Positions 6,681 to 15,456 of a stretch of DNA of 35,738 nucleotides are shown here, in pieces. A program made the translations under genes and the position numbers. Source of the DNA: an uncultured Ruminococcus sp. (GTDB lineage Bacteria; Bacillota; Clostridia; Oscillospirales; Acutalibacteraceae); contig CAKSNZ010000020.1 of the NCBI GenBank assembly GCA_934476515.1, forward strand, positions 1 through 35,738, in the 5' to 3' direction. The notes below the pieces were generated by a model. That model had not been told where the DNA came from, did no database searches, and saw only the letters and a program-made list of their open reading frames with translations. Each line of letters opens with the position of its first letter. The stretch's first letter is position 1.

Positions 6681-7436
6681 TTATTCTTGAATATACAAAC
6701 TTGTAATCCACTTTCCATTGTTCATAAATGCAACAGTAATATAAGGTACAACGAAAATCAATGGTACAATAAAAAAGCAAAGTAAAATATATGGAAGAAA
6801 AGAAAGTAAAATCTTTCTACAATCATTTATTTTGTCGGAAATAAAGTTTAATCCCAGTTTTATAATTTCTTCATTACTTATGCTTTCATCTTCAAAATAA
6901 ACACAAGGTACTATTGTGTATTTAATACACACAAAAGCCGTTGCAACAACTGCCATAACAGTTAGCACAATAGAGAATGCTAAAAGTGCAACACTAGTTG
7001 TTATAGCAAAAAATACGGAAAAAATCAAGGCCGGAACAGTAAAAACTATAAAATAACCTAAAATTCTTACCATAATATTTAGGTTTAAGCTAAGACACTT
7101 GTTATACTTTTCTTTATTAAAGTAGTAAAAAATATCCTTTAATGAGTAGTCTTGATCTTTGGAAATTAGGTAACACATCCTAAAATATCCTGTAAATATA
7201 GGTGTGGAAAATAACCACACAATCACTAAAATAAGTGAGATAAATGAGAATACACCTTGATAAAACAGAGTGTTTGTATTTACAAATAAGTTTATTATGT
7301 TGTAGATAACTTCATCAAGTATCATTAGCAGAACAGTAGGGAGGACAGCTATCAGAAAACCTCCCATAGCATTACCCCAATTATCCTTAGCAAGTAAGGC
7401 AAGTGACTGTTTCTTAATTGTTTGTTCAATGTTCAT
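6681..7436 (-). CDS. DUF975-like integral membrane protein
   Basis: This is a 251-residue multi-pass membrane protein of unknown function. The N terminus (QSLALLAKDNWGNAMGGFLIAVLP) is the familiar opening of DUF975-type proteins, and about six hydrophobic helices follow, with a charged cytoplasmic loop at KDQDYSLKDIFYYFNKEKYNKC. A TTG fifteen bases upstream is in frame but would overlap the dipeptidase gene. The ATG at 7436 has GAGG five bases before it, so that start is preferred. It lies 7 nt after the dipeptidase stop codon, implying co-transcription. Partner and substrate are unknown. Confidence 0.7.
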   Translation of the reverse strand: MNIEQTIKKQSLALLAKDNWGNAMGGFLIAVLPTVLLMILDEVIYNIINLFVNTNTLFYQGVFSFISLILVIVWLFSTPIFTGYFRMCYLISKDQDYSLKDIFYYFNKEKYNKCLSLNLNIMVRILGYFIVFTVPALIFSVFFAITTSVALLAFSIVLTVMAVVATAFVCIKYTIVPCVYFEDESISNEEIIKLGLNFISDKINDCRKILLSFLPYILLCFFIVPLIFVVPYITVAFMNNGKWITSLYIQE

Positions 7437-7443
7437 AATTTCC

Positions 7444-8811
7444 TCAGTCAAAGTTGCCTGTATAAAGTCTGTACATAGCCTCTAAGCAAATTTCTGCATG
7501 TTTAAAGAACTTTTCTTCATCAAGACTTTCGTTAGCATTGTGCATATTGCTTGTGTCATCCTTAAATACAGGACCAAATGCAACACCCTTGTTGTCTAAC
7601 ATTCTTGCATATGTGCCACCACCTGTAGAATATAGCTCAGGTTCTTCACCCATAACTTCACTGTAAGCTGACTTTAGAAGTGAGATAATAGGAGCATTTT
7701 CATCCATATTTAGTGGCTTTAGGTGGCTAAGTACCTTAACATGAAGATTGTCTTTACTTGCAATTTTCTTGATTCTATACATAATAACATTGCCATCCAT
7801 TGTAACAGGATAACGAACATCAATCTTAGCTTTAGCTGATTTATCATCAATTTGAATTGAACCAACATTTACTGTTAATTCACCGGATATGCTGTCTCTC
7901 ATTTTGATACCGAGGGAATTACCGTTAGTTTCAAGGCCGATTGATGAATTGATGAATGAACATAGTGAACCTAGCTGAACATAGTTAAAGTTAGATGCAA
8001 GTAGTTCCACAAGTGCAGTAGCAGCATTTTTACCTTTGTTAGGTACACAAGCATGACTTGCTCTACCGTGAGAAATAATCATAACACCGTCAATTGTGTA
8101 GTGGAAGTCAAAGTCACAGTCCATAGCATCTGCAAATCTTACTAGGTTGTGGTCGTCATATTCACTACAGTCAACCATAGCATAAGCAGTATCAGGAACA
8201 ATGTTTACTGCCTTACCGGCATGAAATTCATTAAGTGTTGTACCGTCATTAGTTTCAGCAGTAATCTCAAGTTGTAAGATACCTTTTTCACATTGACAAA
8301 TACCGTAGTCACTGTCAGGTGTAAAGCTATATTCAGGCATTTTCTCATTTTCAAAATATGTTTCCATATCCTTCATACCTTTTTCTTCATCAGTACCGTA
8401 AATAGCTCTCAAAGTGTTTTTACCTTCAACACCGGCATCTTTAAGTGCCTTTAAGCAGTAAAGGGTAATAAGTGCAGCACCTTTATCATCAGCAACACCT
8501 CTGCCGTATAGTCTGCCGTCTTTTCTTGTTAATTCAAATGGCAGTGAGTCCCAGTTGTTACCTGCAGGTACAACATCAAGGTGAGTAAGTACACCACATA
8601 AGTCACCACTGTTGCCAAGCTGTGCATGACCTGCAATATTTTCAATATTCTTAAAGTCAAGACCAAATTCCTTAGCTTTATCAAGAATAAAGTTAAGTGC
8701 CTGTTCACAATCTCCCTGATTTTCACCTGAAATAGATTGGAAAGAAATTAAAGTCTTTAAGTCCTTTAGAATGTCCTCTTTATATTTTAAAATGTTTTTA
8801 CCAAAATACAT
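7444..8811 (-). CDS. Sapep/PepV-type metal-dependent dipeptidase (M20 family)
   Basis: This 455-residue M20 metallopeptidase has the expected metal-site landmarks: [10 protein letters not shown] (metal His, Asp), [11 protein letters not shown] (bridging Asp), [11 protein letters not shown] (catalytic Glu pair), [10 protein letters not shown] and a C-terminal STGGGTYAR followed by [13 protein letters not shown] central lid/dimer domain occupies roughly residues 190-340. Proteins of this group cleave dipeptides with broad or beta-Ala specificity in the cytoplasm and use zinc or manganese. The Shine-Dalgarno GGAGG lies 8 nt before the ATG. It sits between yfhO and the DUF975-like gene without terminators, so it is probably carried in the envelope transcript; a role in recycling peptidoglycan peptides is only a guess. 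Confidence 0.9.
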   Translation of the reverse strand: MYFGKNILKYKEDILKDLKTLISFQSISGENQGDCEQALNFILDKAKEFGLDFKNIENIAGHAQLGNSGDLCGVLTHLDVVPAGNNWDSLPFELTRKDGRLYGRGVADDKGAALITLYCLKALKDAGVEGKNTLRAIYGTDEEKGMKDMETYFENEKMPEYSFTPDSDYGICQCEKGILQLEITAETNDGTTLNEFHAGKAVNIVPDTAYAMVDCSEYDDHNLVRFADAMDCDFDFHYTIDGVMIISHGRASHACVPNKGKNAATALVELLASNFNYVQLGSLCSFINSSIGLETNGNSLGIKMRDSISGELTVNVGSIQIDDKSAKAKIDVRYPVTMDGNVIMYRIKKIASKDNLHVKVLSHLKPLNMDENAPIISLLKSAYSEVMGEEPELYSTGGGTYARMLDNKGVAFGPVFKDDTSNMHNANESLDEEKFFKHAEICLEAMYRLYTGNFD

Positions 8812-8826
8812 ACTATTACCTCCAAA

Positions 8827-11217
8827 TTATTTTTTTACTTTTCTCTTTCTATAATATAAGAAACCTATATATCCTATGTAAATAACACCGGAAATTAATG
8901 TAATAGCAAAACCGGCTGATAGCCCCGGAGTTTTGTAAGTAAACTTAATTTCACTGGTGGAATTTCCATCAACTTTAACAGCCATAAAGCTAACATTTAC
9001 CTTTTCAATATTAACTTCTTTACCGTTAACATAAGCACTCCAACCATCTTCATATGGTACAGAGAAAAATACTAAATTGTCTTTGCCTTTATTATCTATT
9101 GTAGCAGTAAAACCGTTGTTAATGTACTTAAAGTTTTTACAACTTTGATTTTTTCTGTTTTCACAATCTTTCTTGTATGAATTTTCATTATAAGTAAAAC
9201 TGTCAGCTTTGCTACTTGTGTAAGAATAGTCATCATTACTTTCCTTATAACCTGTAATGGATGAATATTTCTTCATTTGTTTTTCGGAAAGTACCATAGC
9301 TTTCATAAGTGCTTTATCTCTGTTATTTGTAGGAATATCCTTAAATTCCTTACTTGAAATAAAGTCATTGTACATAAAGCCCATAGGTACATAATATTGA
9401 TTTTCATAAATGTTAACACCGTTTCTGGTGTCCAGATATTTAAATCCCGGCATTTTAGTGTTGCCGTCTTCATCAATAAAGTTTTCATCATCACTAGGAT
9501 TGTCAAATAAATACTTAACAGATAATAAACCTCTTAAACCGTAAAGCTCTGTATCAGGTCTTGACGCAACATCTCTTGCACTGTCAAAGGTAGGGTAGAA
9601 GTCCATAATTGAACCGGGTACTATACTTTGGAATGCTTGAATGTTAGGTATCTGCCAATACATTCCCAGGTTGTCTGTACATTCATAAAAGTCACTTCTC
9701 ACATTCTTAATGTCATCAATATTTAGGTCTTTACCACCATTTAGTGAGTAGTCAATGATAAAGTCTTTGTTAGATTGTAGCACACCTAAATATACTAAGT
9801 AGTTGCCATATACTGCAACTACTAATGCTAAAGCTAAGGTCAACATTCTCATCATCTTTTTTCTATTGTGAGCAAATGCTTTTAGGATAAATACAAATCC
9901 ACACATAGAAATAAGTGCAATGCTACCGTAAATCCATAGCCATTCAGGATAATTCTCCAGTCCTAAAGTTGTTTTCTTGTCATCTTCACTTGTAGTAGGC
10001 ATTAAGCCAACAAGCAGAAGAATTACAACAGTTACACCGGCAGAAATTCTTGTAGCCTTTAGCCAGTCAACCTCAGTATTTTCTATAGACATTACTGTTG
10101 CAAGAACTAGGATAAGGTCAAACATATAGAACCATCTTGCATAGTAATACATATTAAAGCCTTGGAAAGCTGCATTAAAGATTGGTACAAGTGCAATTAC
10201 AATCAGTAGTGGAATTAACTTCTTTAACCAATGCTTTTCTTTAGTTTGTAAGAAACCTATAACACCTGTCATACCAACAAGAGGTAACCAACCTGCAATA
10301 CTTGCCCAATTACCACCACTGTCAGGTGTAAAGTTAGGTCTTGCTGCAATATCAGGTGGGAAGAAGAATGATTCAATAATGTGTACATACTTCTGTGGTG
10401 TATCATATACAACTGCATTCCAACCGTTAGGCCATTCTGACAGTCTGTTGTTCTGAATAACAGACAGAATAGATGGCAGAAGAATTACAGCAGTCATAAA
10501 GAAACCTATAATAACTTCAAATGCTAATATCAGTAATTCTTTAAATTTAATTTTAGGGTAAGTCTTTGTACAAATTCTAAGTACCCAATAAATAATAACA
10601 AATACAACCTGACCTACAAAGAAATAGTAGTTCATTGTACAAGCTAAAAATACACTTAAAGCAACAATGCCTTTTCTCTTCTTGTACATATATTCATCAA
10701 TAGAATACAGTAAAAGTGGGAAAATCAGTATTGCCTCATGAAAGTGATTGAAAAATACATTGTAAACACTAAATCCACTAAATGCATATAGCAAAGCACC
10801 AAATACAGCAGTAGATTTGTTCTTTACATATCTTTGTAAGAAAAGATATGATGTAAGTGAGGCACAAGCAATTTTTAAAATTAGCAAAGGCCCCATAAGG
10901 TAAGGTACTGCACCTGAAGGGAACAACAGTGTTATCCAAAAGAAAGGACTGCCTAATAGATAGAAACTATAACTACCTACAAGGTTAGCACCAAGGTCTG
11001 TGGTGTTGCTCCACATTGTGTCACCATTCAAAATAGAATCGTGAACCATCTGATAAAATGGAATTTGTTGAGCATTAAAGTCACCATAAAATACAAAGTA
11101 ACCATTACCGGCTATCATATTTGGAATGAAAAACAAACTTGCAAATAAGATGCCCAGCAAAAAGGACATTAGTGCATAGTTCTTTTCTTTTCTATATAAA
11201 GATTTTCTTAAATTCAT
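8827..11217 (-). CDS. yfhO: YfhO family membrane protein (GT-C type glycosyltransferase)
   Basis: This 796-residue protein has a long multi-helix N-terminal half (about 13 hydrophobic segments up to residue 480), an extracytoplasmic C-terminal domain and a final membrane helix before a lysine-rich tail. The opening FLLGILFASLFFIPNMIAGNGYFVFYGDFNAQQIPFYQMVHD is diagnostic of YfhO, with the conserved acidic loop after the first helix. Members in Bacillus and Listeria add sugars to teichoic acids from lipid-linked donors on the outer face of the membrane. It begins the leftward envelope block. The Shine-Dalgarno AGGAG is about 14 nt from the ATG, which is long, so translation could start slightly differently. 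Function as a teichoic-acid-like glycosyltransferase fits the tarIJ and LCP neighbours. Confidence 0.88.
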   Translation of the reverse strand: MNLRKSLYRKEKNYALMSFLLGILFASLFFIPNMIAGNGYFVFYGDFNAQQIPFYQMVHDSILNGDTMWSNTTDLGANLVGSYSFYLLGSPFFWITLLFPSGAVPYLMGPLLILKIACASLTSYLFLQRYVKNKSTAVFGALLYAFSGFSVYNVFFNHFHEAILIFPLLLYSIDEYMYKKRKGIVALSVFLACTMNYYFFVGQVVFVIIYWVLRICTKTYPKIKFKELLILAFEVIIGFFMTAVILLPSILSVIQNNRLSEWPNGWNAVVYDTPQKYVHIIESFFFPPDIAARPNFTPDSGGNWASIAGWLPLVGMTGVIGFLQTKEKHWLKKLIPLLIVIALVPIFNAAFQGFNMYYYARWFYMFDLILVLATVMSIENTEVDWLKATRISAGVTVVILLLVGLMPTTSEDDKKTTLGLENYPEWLWIYGSIALISMCGFVFILKAFAHNRKKMMRMLTLALALVVAVYGNYLVYLGVLQSNKDFIIDYSLNGGKDLNIDDIKNVRSDFYECTDNLGMYWQIPNIQAFQSIVPGSIMDFYPTFDSARDVASRPDTELYGLRGLLSVKYLFDNPSDDENFIDEDGNTKMPGFKYLDTRNGVNIYENQYYVPMGFMYNDFISSKEFKDIPTNNRDKALMKAMVLSEKQMKKYSSITGYKESNDDYSYTSSKADSFTYNENSYKKDCENRKNQSCKNFKYINNGFTATIDNKGKDNLVFFSVPYEDGWSAYVNGKEVNIEKVNVSFMAVKVDGNSTSEIKFTYKTPGLSAGFAITLISGVIYIGYIGFLYYRKRKVKK

Positions 11218-11252
11218 AATTATCCATTATTCTCCTAATTTGTTAAAAATTA

Positions 11253-11281
11253 TTTACTATAAATCTAAAATAGGATATAAT
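11253..11281 (+). promoter_or_regulatory. Possible promoter of the YfbR-type gene
   Basis: TTTACT and a perfect TATAAT (11276-11281) are 17 bp apart in the divergent region between yfhO and the downstream gene. The -35 is poor, and the region is very AT-rich, so chance matches are likely. Confidence 0.4.
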
Positions 11282-11352
11282 ATAACAACAGTATAACATA
11301 TTATAAAGATTTTTGCATTATATATTTATAATTTTTTGGAGATGAAGTAAAA

Positions 11353-11937
11353 ATGAGTAATAGCCACTTTTTCGCTATGATTAGCAGAATGAAATACATT
11401 AACCGTTGGGGTTTAATGAACAATACTTTTAATGAAAATATCAGTGAACATTCATTGCAAGTTGCAATGTTTACCCATTGTCTGATTTTAATGCACAATG
11501 ATAAATTTGGTGAAAATCTAAATGCAGACAGAGGTGCAGTACTTGGAATGTATCACGATTCCAGTGAGATTATTACAGGTGACTTGCCAACACCTATAAA
11601 GTACTTTAATCCTGAAATTTGTGATGCATATAAAAAGGTAGAAAATTTGGCAGAAGAAAGGTTACTTTCTCTTTTGCCACAGTCACTAAGACATTATTAT
11701 GATGATATTTTACATTATAATGAAAAAGATGAACTTCTCCGTAAATATGTAAAAGCCGGTGATAAGATTTCAGCACTTACAAAATGTATGGAAGAAATCA
11801 AGGTGGGAAATAGGGAATTTACCGATGCCTTTGAAACAACTAAGAAGTCATTAGAAAATATGAATATGCCTGTAGTTGATGAATTTACAAAAGAATTTAT
11901 CCCATCATTTCAGCTAACCTTAGATAAGTTAGAATAA
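11353..11937 (+). CDS. yfbR: YfbR-type 5'-deoxynucleotidase (HD domain)
   Basis: This 194-residue HD-domain phosphohydrolase should dephosphorylate deoxyribonucleoside 5'-monophosphates in the cytoplasm. The metal ligands stand at the same numbers as in the E. coli enzyme: H33 (SEHSLQVA), H68-D69 (GMYHDSSE) and D137 (KAGDKISAL). The residues tied to deoxy-sugar selection, E72 and D77 (TGDLPTP), are also kept. This makes the family call strong. The gene stands alone, divergent from yfhO, with GGAG 11 nt before the ATG. Confidence 0.9.
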   Translation: MSNSHFFAMISRMKYINRWGLMNNTFNENISEHSLQVAMFTHCLILMHNDKFGENLNADRGAVLGMYHDSSEIITGDLPTPIKYFNPEICDAYKKVENLAEERLLSLLPQSLRHYYDDILHYNEKDELLRKYVKAGDKISALTKCMEEIKVGNREFTDAFETTKKSLENMNMPVVDEFTKEFIPSFQLTLDKLE

Positions 11938-12011
11938 GTGTATATAGTTCACATATAAAGCTACCTAATATTATATTTCTTTATTAGAATAAAAATCTTT
12001 TACTTTTGGTG

Positions 12012-12017
12012 TATAAT
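12012..12017 (+). promoter_or_regulatory. Likely -10 element of the first LCP gene
   Basis: A perfect TATAAT preceded by TTGGTG lies 48 nt before the start codon. No good -35 is found at 16-18 bp, so only the -10 is proposed. Confidence 0.4.
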
Positions 12018-12065
12018 GGTGAACAATACGAAAGATAAGATATTTTTACAGAAAGGAATAGTATT

Positions 12066-13355
12066 ATGGCTTATCAGGGAAAAAGAGCAATTACTCCGGA
12101 GAAAAAGAAAAAAGAAAAAGTTATTAAGCAACCTACCAATGAACAGTCTATCGTAGTGGATAATGATGTAGTTGATATTTCTTCTAAGTCAACAAAGGCA
12201 GTTCATAAGAAGAGAAATACAATTATCCAAGTTGTTGCAATAGTAATGGCAGTAATTTTTGTTGCTTGTGGTGGTGCTTTGGTATATGCCTCATCAATTA
12301 TCGGTTCAATTACTGATGACAGTGCAGATAAAGACACAAAGAATTATACAGTTAAGGATGACAGAGGTAACGGTGTTATCTCTGACAACAAACTTCTTGC
12401 CAACAAAGATGTGTTAAATGTTATGTTGTTTGGTCAAGATAATAAGGAGTCAAAGTATGATGCAGGTCGTTCAGATACAATGATTCTTCTTTCTATTGAT
12501 GTTACAAATAAGCAAATTAAATTAACCTCATTCTTAAGAGATACTTATGTTTATATTCCGTCAGGTGATGATTTTGAAGGTTGGCATAAACTTACTGAGT
12601 CATATTCTAATGGTGGAGCAAAGCTAACAGTAAAGACTATTGAAAGTAACTTTGGTGTTAAAATTGATAGATATGCTATTGTTGATTTTAGTGGATTTAA
12701 GGATATTATTGATGCCTTAGGTGGTTTAACAATTCCTATTACAGGTAATGAAGCAAGATATATTAATGCACAGATTGAACATAATAATCAGAAATGCCCT
12801 AAGGTAGCAAAGAAGTATTGTAAATCAGTTTACAAGAAAGATAAGAACGGTAAGTATAGCTATGACAGAAACGGTGATAAAGTAGAAATCACAAGAAAGG
12901 TTAAGCTAACCGGTAAACAAGCCCTATGGTATGCTCGTAACAGAGGTAGTACAGAACTTGGTGGAGAAAACTTTAGTGGTAATGACTGGGATAGAACAGA
13001 TAGACAGAGAAAGGTTATTAAAGCTCTAATTGATGAATTCAAGGGTGCATCCTTTACAAGTTTAGTTTCAGCAGTACAGAAAGTCGGCCCTATGGTTCAA
13101 ACTAACTTTAAGTCCAACGAAATCACTTCTCTGTTTACATGTGCATTCAAAATTATGAAGTACCCAATGTATCAGTTTAATGTGCCAATCGGTGAAGAAA
13201 GTGACCCAAACAAACTTTGGTTCTATAATACATACTATCCAAATGGACACGAGTACGATGTTGTAGAAATTAACGATTGGGAGAAAACAAGAAGTAAAAT
13301 TGCCAACTTTGTATTTAATAAAATAACTGACAAAAAGAGTAAGTTAACATATTAA
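12066..13355 (+). CDS. LytR-CpsA-Psr (LCP) family cell-wall ligase, first copy
   Basis: This 429-residue protein has a basic cytoplasmic N terminus (residues 1-51), one membrane helix (52-75) and an extracellular LCP domain. LCP enzymes move teichoic acids or other glycopolymers from lipid carriers onto peptidoglycan. Landmarks are VLNVMLFGQD, GRSDTMILLSID, LTSFLRDTYVYIP with the conserved Arg and Asp, YAIVDFSGFKDIIDALGG, and the late ALWYARNRG and DWDRTDRQRKVI. A lysine-rich insert at about 235-280 carries the sequence KKDKNGKYSYDRNGDKVE. It is closely similar to the next gene, both in protein and in long DNA stretches. The Shine-Dalgarno AAAGGA lies before the ATG. The polymer it attaches is not known. 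Confidence 0.92.
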   Translation: MAYQGKRAITPEKKKKEKVIKQPTNEQSIVVDNDVVDISSKSTKAVHKKRNTIIQVVAIVMAVIFVACGGALVYASSIIGSITDDSADKDTKNYTVKDDRGNGVISDNKLLANKDVLNVMLFGQDNKESKYDAGRSDTMILLSIDVTNKQIKLTSFLRDTYVYIPSGDDFEGWHKLTESYSNGGAKLTVKTIESNFGVKIDRYAIVDFSGFKDIIDALGGLTIPITGNEARYINAQIEHNNQKCPKVAKKYCKSVYKKDKNGKYSYDRNGDKVEITRKVKLTGKQALWYARNRGSTELGGENFSGNDWDRTDRQRKVIKALIDEFKGASFTSLVSAVQKVGPMVQTNFKSNEITSLFTCAFKIMKYPMYQFNVPIGEESDPNKLWFYNTYYPNGHEYDVVEINDWEKTRSKIANFVFNKITDKKSKLTY

Positions 13356-13560
13356 TTAAATACTACTAAATTAGATAAAATGCCGATTTTACCTGTATTT
13401 TACAGTATTCTTCAATACAACTAAAAAATCAGGTGAAAACTATGTGAATATTGTCCAAAATCGCATTATAATTCTTTAAAAGAATTATATATTAAAGAAC
13501 CTCTTGTATAATCTATTAGATAAAATATATTGAAAAATATATTTAGAAAGGGGCAATATA
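13356..13560. other. Hairpin-rich spacer between the two LCP genes
   Basis: Three nested stems are visible: ATGC(C)GATTTT (13380-13390) with AAAATCGCAT (13457-13466), ACCTG (13391-13395) with CAGGT (13430-13434), and GTATT-CTTC-AATAC (13405-13418). A separate 9-bp palindrome ATAATTCTT / AAGAATTAT follows at 13468-13488. A TATAAT at 13507-13512 is the probable -10 for the second LCP gene. No T-rich tail follows these stems. Confidence 0.45.
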
Positions 13561-14886
13561 GTGGCAGCATATCGTGGTACTCGTGGAGTTGAACCTCCAA
13601 AACCTAAAAAAGAAAAAGTAAGTAAAGCTACTAATAGCGACTTTATAGATATTTCTTCAAAATCTACAAAGGCAGTTCATAAGAAAAGAAATACAATTAT
13701 TCAGATTGTGTCTATTGTAATGGCAGTTCTGTTTGTTGTTTCAGGTGGTGCTTTAGTCTATGCCTCATCAATTATGAATTCTCTTGGTGATGAAGAAGGA
13801 ACACTAACTAAAAATACAAAGAACTATACAGTTAAAGACGATAGAGGTAACGGTGTTATCTCTGACAACAAGCTACTTGCCAACAAAGATGTTCTTAATG
13901 TTATGCTTTTTGGTCAAGATAGTAAGGAGTCAAAGGATGACAATGGTCGTTCAGACTCAATGATTCTTGTGTCTGTTGATGTTGTACATAAACAGATTAA
14001 GATGACTTCATTCTTAAGAGATACTTATGTTTATATTCCTTCCGGTGACAGTAACGAAGGCTGGAACAAACTTAATGCATCATATTCATTCGGTGGTGCT
14101 AAGTTAGCAGTTAAAACTATTGAAAGTAACTTTGGTATCAAGGTTGACCGTTATGGTATTGTTGACTTTAGTGGATTTAAAGATGTTATCAATGCACTTG
14201 GTGGTGTAACAATTCCTATTACAGGTGTTGAAGCAAGATACATTAATGCTCAGATTGATTATAACCATCAGAAGTGTAAGAAAATTCCGGAAAAGTATTG
14301 TAAATCAGTGTATAAGACAGATAAAAACGGTGACTATATTTATGATGACAATGGCAATAAGGTGGAAAAAACCAGAAAAGTTAAACTGAACGGTCAACAG
14401 GCACTTTGGTATGCTCGTAACAGAGGTAGTGACGAAATCAGTACATCAGAAATTTTTGTCGGTAGTGACTGGGATAGAACAGAAAGACAGAGAAAGCTGA
14501 TTAACGCAGTAGTTAAGAAGTTTAAGAATGCAACATTTACAGAACTACTTGCAGTTGTAAATGAAGTCGGTCCTATGATTCAGACTAACTTTAAGCAGAA
14601 CGATATTACTTCTCTAATGTCAAGTGCCTTAACACTTCTAAAGTACCCTATGTATCAGTTCCATATTCCAATCGGTGAAGAAAGTGACCCTAATAAGCTA
14701 TGGACTTATGATAACCCTATTATCAACGGTTATGAATCATCAGTTGTTAAAATTACTGATTGGGACAAGACAAGAAGTGAACTTGCTAACTATGTATTTA
14801 ATAAAGCTGGTAAAAAATATCTATCAAGTGGTAGTAGTTCTAAGAAAAGTAGTTCTAAGTCTAGTTCAAAAAGTAGTTCAAACTAA
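13561..14886 (+). CDS. LytR-CpsA-Psr (LCP) family cell-wall ligase, second copy
   Basis: This 441-residue tandem paralogue of the preceding gene starts at GTG with a strong Shine-Dalgarno AGAAAGGGG. Layout is the same: basic N terminus, one membrane helix (44-67), then the LCP domain with GRSDSMILVSVD, MTSFLRDTYVYIP, YGIVDFSGFKDVINALGG, ALWYARNRG and DWDRTERQRKLI. It differs by a short C-terminal serine/lysine tail (SSSKKSSSKSSSKSSS), a low-complexity segment that may lie against the wall. The first copy lacks this tail. Stretches such as the KSTKAVHKKRNTIIQ segment and the NYTVKDDRGNGVISDNKLLANKDVLNVMLFGQD segment are nearly identical between copies, which suggests a fairly recent duplication or gene conversion. 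A terminator follows at once. Confidence 0.92.
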   Translation: MAAYRGTRGVEPPKPKKEKVSKATNSDFIDISSKSTKAVHKKRNTIIQIVSIVMAVLFVVSGGALVYASSIMNSLGDEEGTLTKNTKNYTVKDDRGNGVISDNKLLANKDVLNVMLFGQDSKESKDDNGRSDSMILVSVDVVHKQIKMTSFLRDTYVYIPSGDSNEGWNKLNASYSFGGAKLAVKTIESNFGIKVDRYGIVDFSGFKDVINALGGVTIPITGVEARYINAQIDYNHQKCKKIPEKYCKSVYKTDKNGDYIYDDNGNKVEKTRKVKLNGQQALWYARNRGSDEISTSEIFVGSDWDRTERQRKLINAVVKKFKNATFTELLAVVNEVGPMIQTNFKQNDITSLMSSALTLLKYPMYQFHIPIGEESDPNKLWTYDNPIINGYESSVVKITDWDKTRSELANYVFNKAGKKYLSSGSSSKKSSSKSSSKSSSN

Positions 14887-14890
14887 TTAA

Positions 14891-14918
14891 AAATGTGGGC
14901 GAAATATCGTCCACATTT
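14891..14918 (+). terminator. Intrinsic terminator after the second LCP gene
   Basis: AAATGTGGGCG and CGTCCACATTT form an 11-bp stem (one G-T) around AAATAT, followed by ATTTTAT. It lies 5 nt past the stop codon. Confidence 0.85.
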
Positions 14919-14943
14919 ATTTTATGAATAAAGGAGTATTTAT

Positions 14944-15390
14944 ATGGCGAAGAAAAAGAGTACAACCAACAAAATCAGGCTCACTGTTTGTGGCTTATAT
15001 GTAGCACAAATATTTTTCCTAACTTGTGGATTTTATCAATTTACTGTAGAAGGTAAAGGTACTGATTTTTATAGTTGTTTTACCGGTATTTTTTACTCAA
15101 TAAGTTCCGGTAATGTGCAAGTTGCAATTCAAGCAATCATTGTAGCATTAATTCCTATGTTAGGTTTTTTATTCTTTAGCTTTGATAAGAAAAGAAATAT
15201 AAAAAATATCTATGGTGTCCTTTCCTCAGTACTTGCAGTTTTCCTTATTATAGGACTTACAGAAATGCATTTAGGATGGGGTTCTGTACTTTCAATTATT
15301 CTTTACTTCCCAATAGTATTCCTTTCATCAATGGGTATCTTCTCAAACATTGTTGATGCTAAAAATAAAGCTGCATATTCAAATAGATAA
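14944..15390 (+). CDS. Small four-helix membrane protein of unknown function
   Basis: This 148-residue protein is not one I recognise. It has a basic N terminus (MAKKKSTTNKIR) and four hydrophobic segments at about 12-30, 54-77, 88-105 and 110-130, with a short KKRNIKN loop on the cytoplasmic side. It ends in a polar tail. AAAGGAG lies 7 nt before the ATG. It follows the LCP terminator and ends at the bidirectional terminator shared with the convergent DUF2804 gene, so it is probably a single-gene unit fed by read-through or a weak promoter. Confidence 0.7.
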   Translation: MAKKKSTTNKIRLTVCGLYVAQIFFLTCGFYQFTVEGKGTDFYSCFTGIFYSISSGNVQVAIQAIIVALIPMLGFLFFSFDKKRNIKNIYGVLSSVLAVFLIIGLTEMHLGWGSVLSIILYFPIVFLSSMGIFSNIVDAKNKAAYSNR

Positions 15391-15408
15391 ATTTAATGTT
15401 ATATAACA

Positions 15409-15437
15409 AAATGGACGACTGTTTAGGTCGTCCATTT
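15409..15437. terminator. Bidirectional terminator between convergent genes
   Basis: AAATGGACGAC and GTCGTCCATTT pair perfectly over 11 bp around a 7-nt loop. It lies between the plus-strand membrane protein gene and the minus-strand DUF2804 gene, with A/T-rich bases on both sides, so it can serve both. Confidence 0.8.
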
Positions 15438-15456
15438 CGCATTTTATAAGGAAGCT

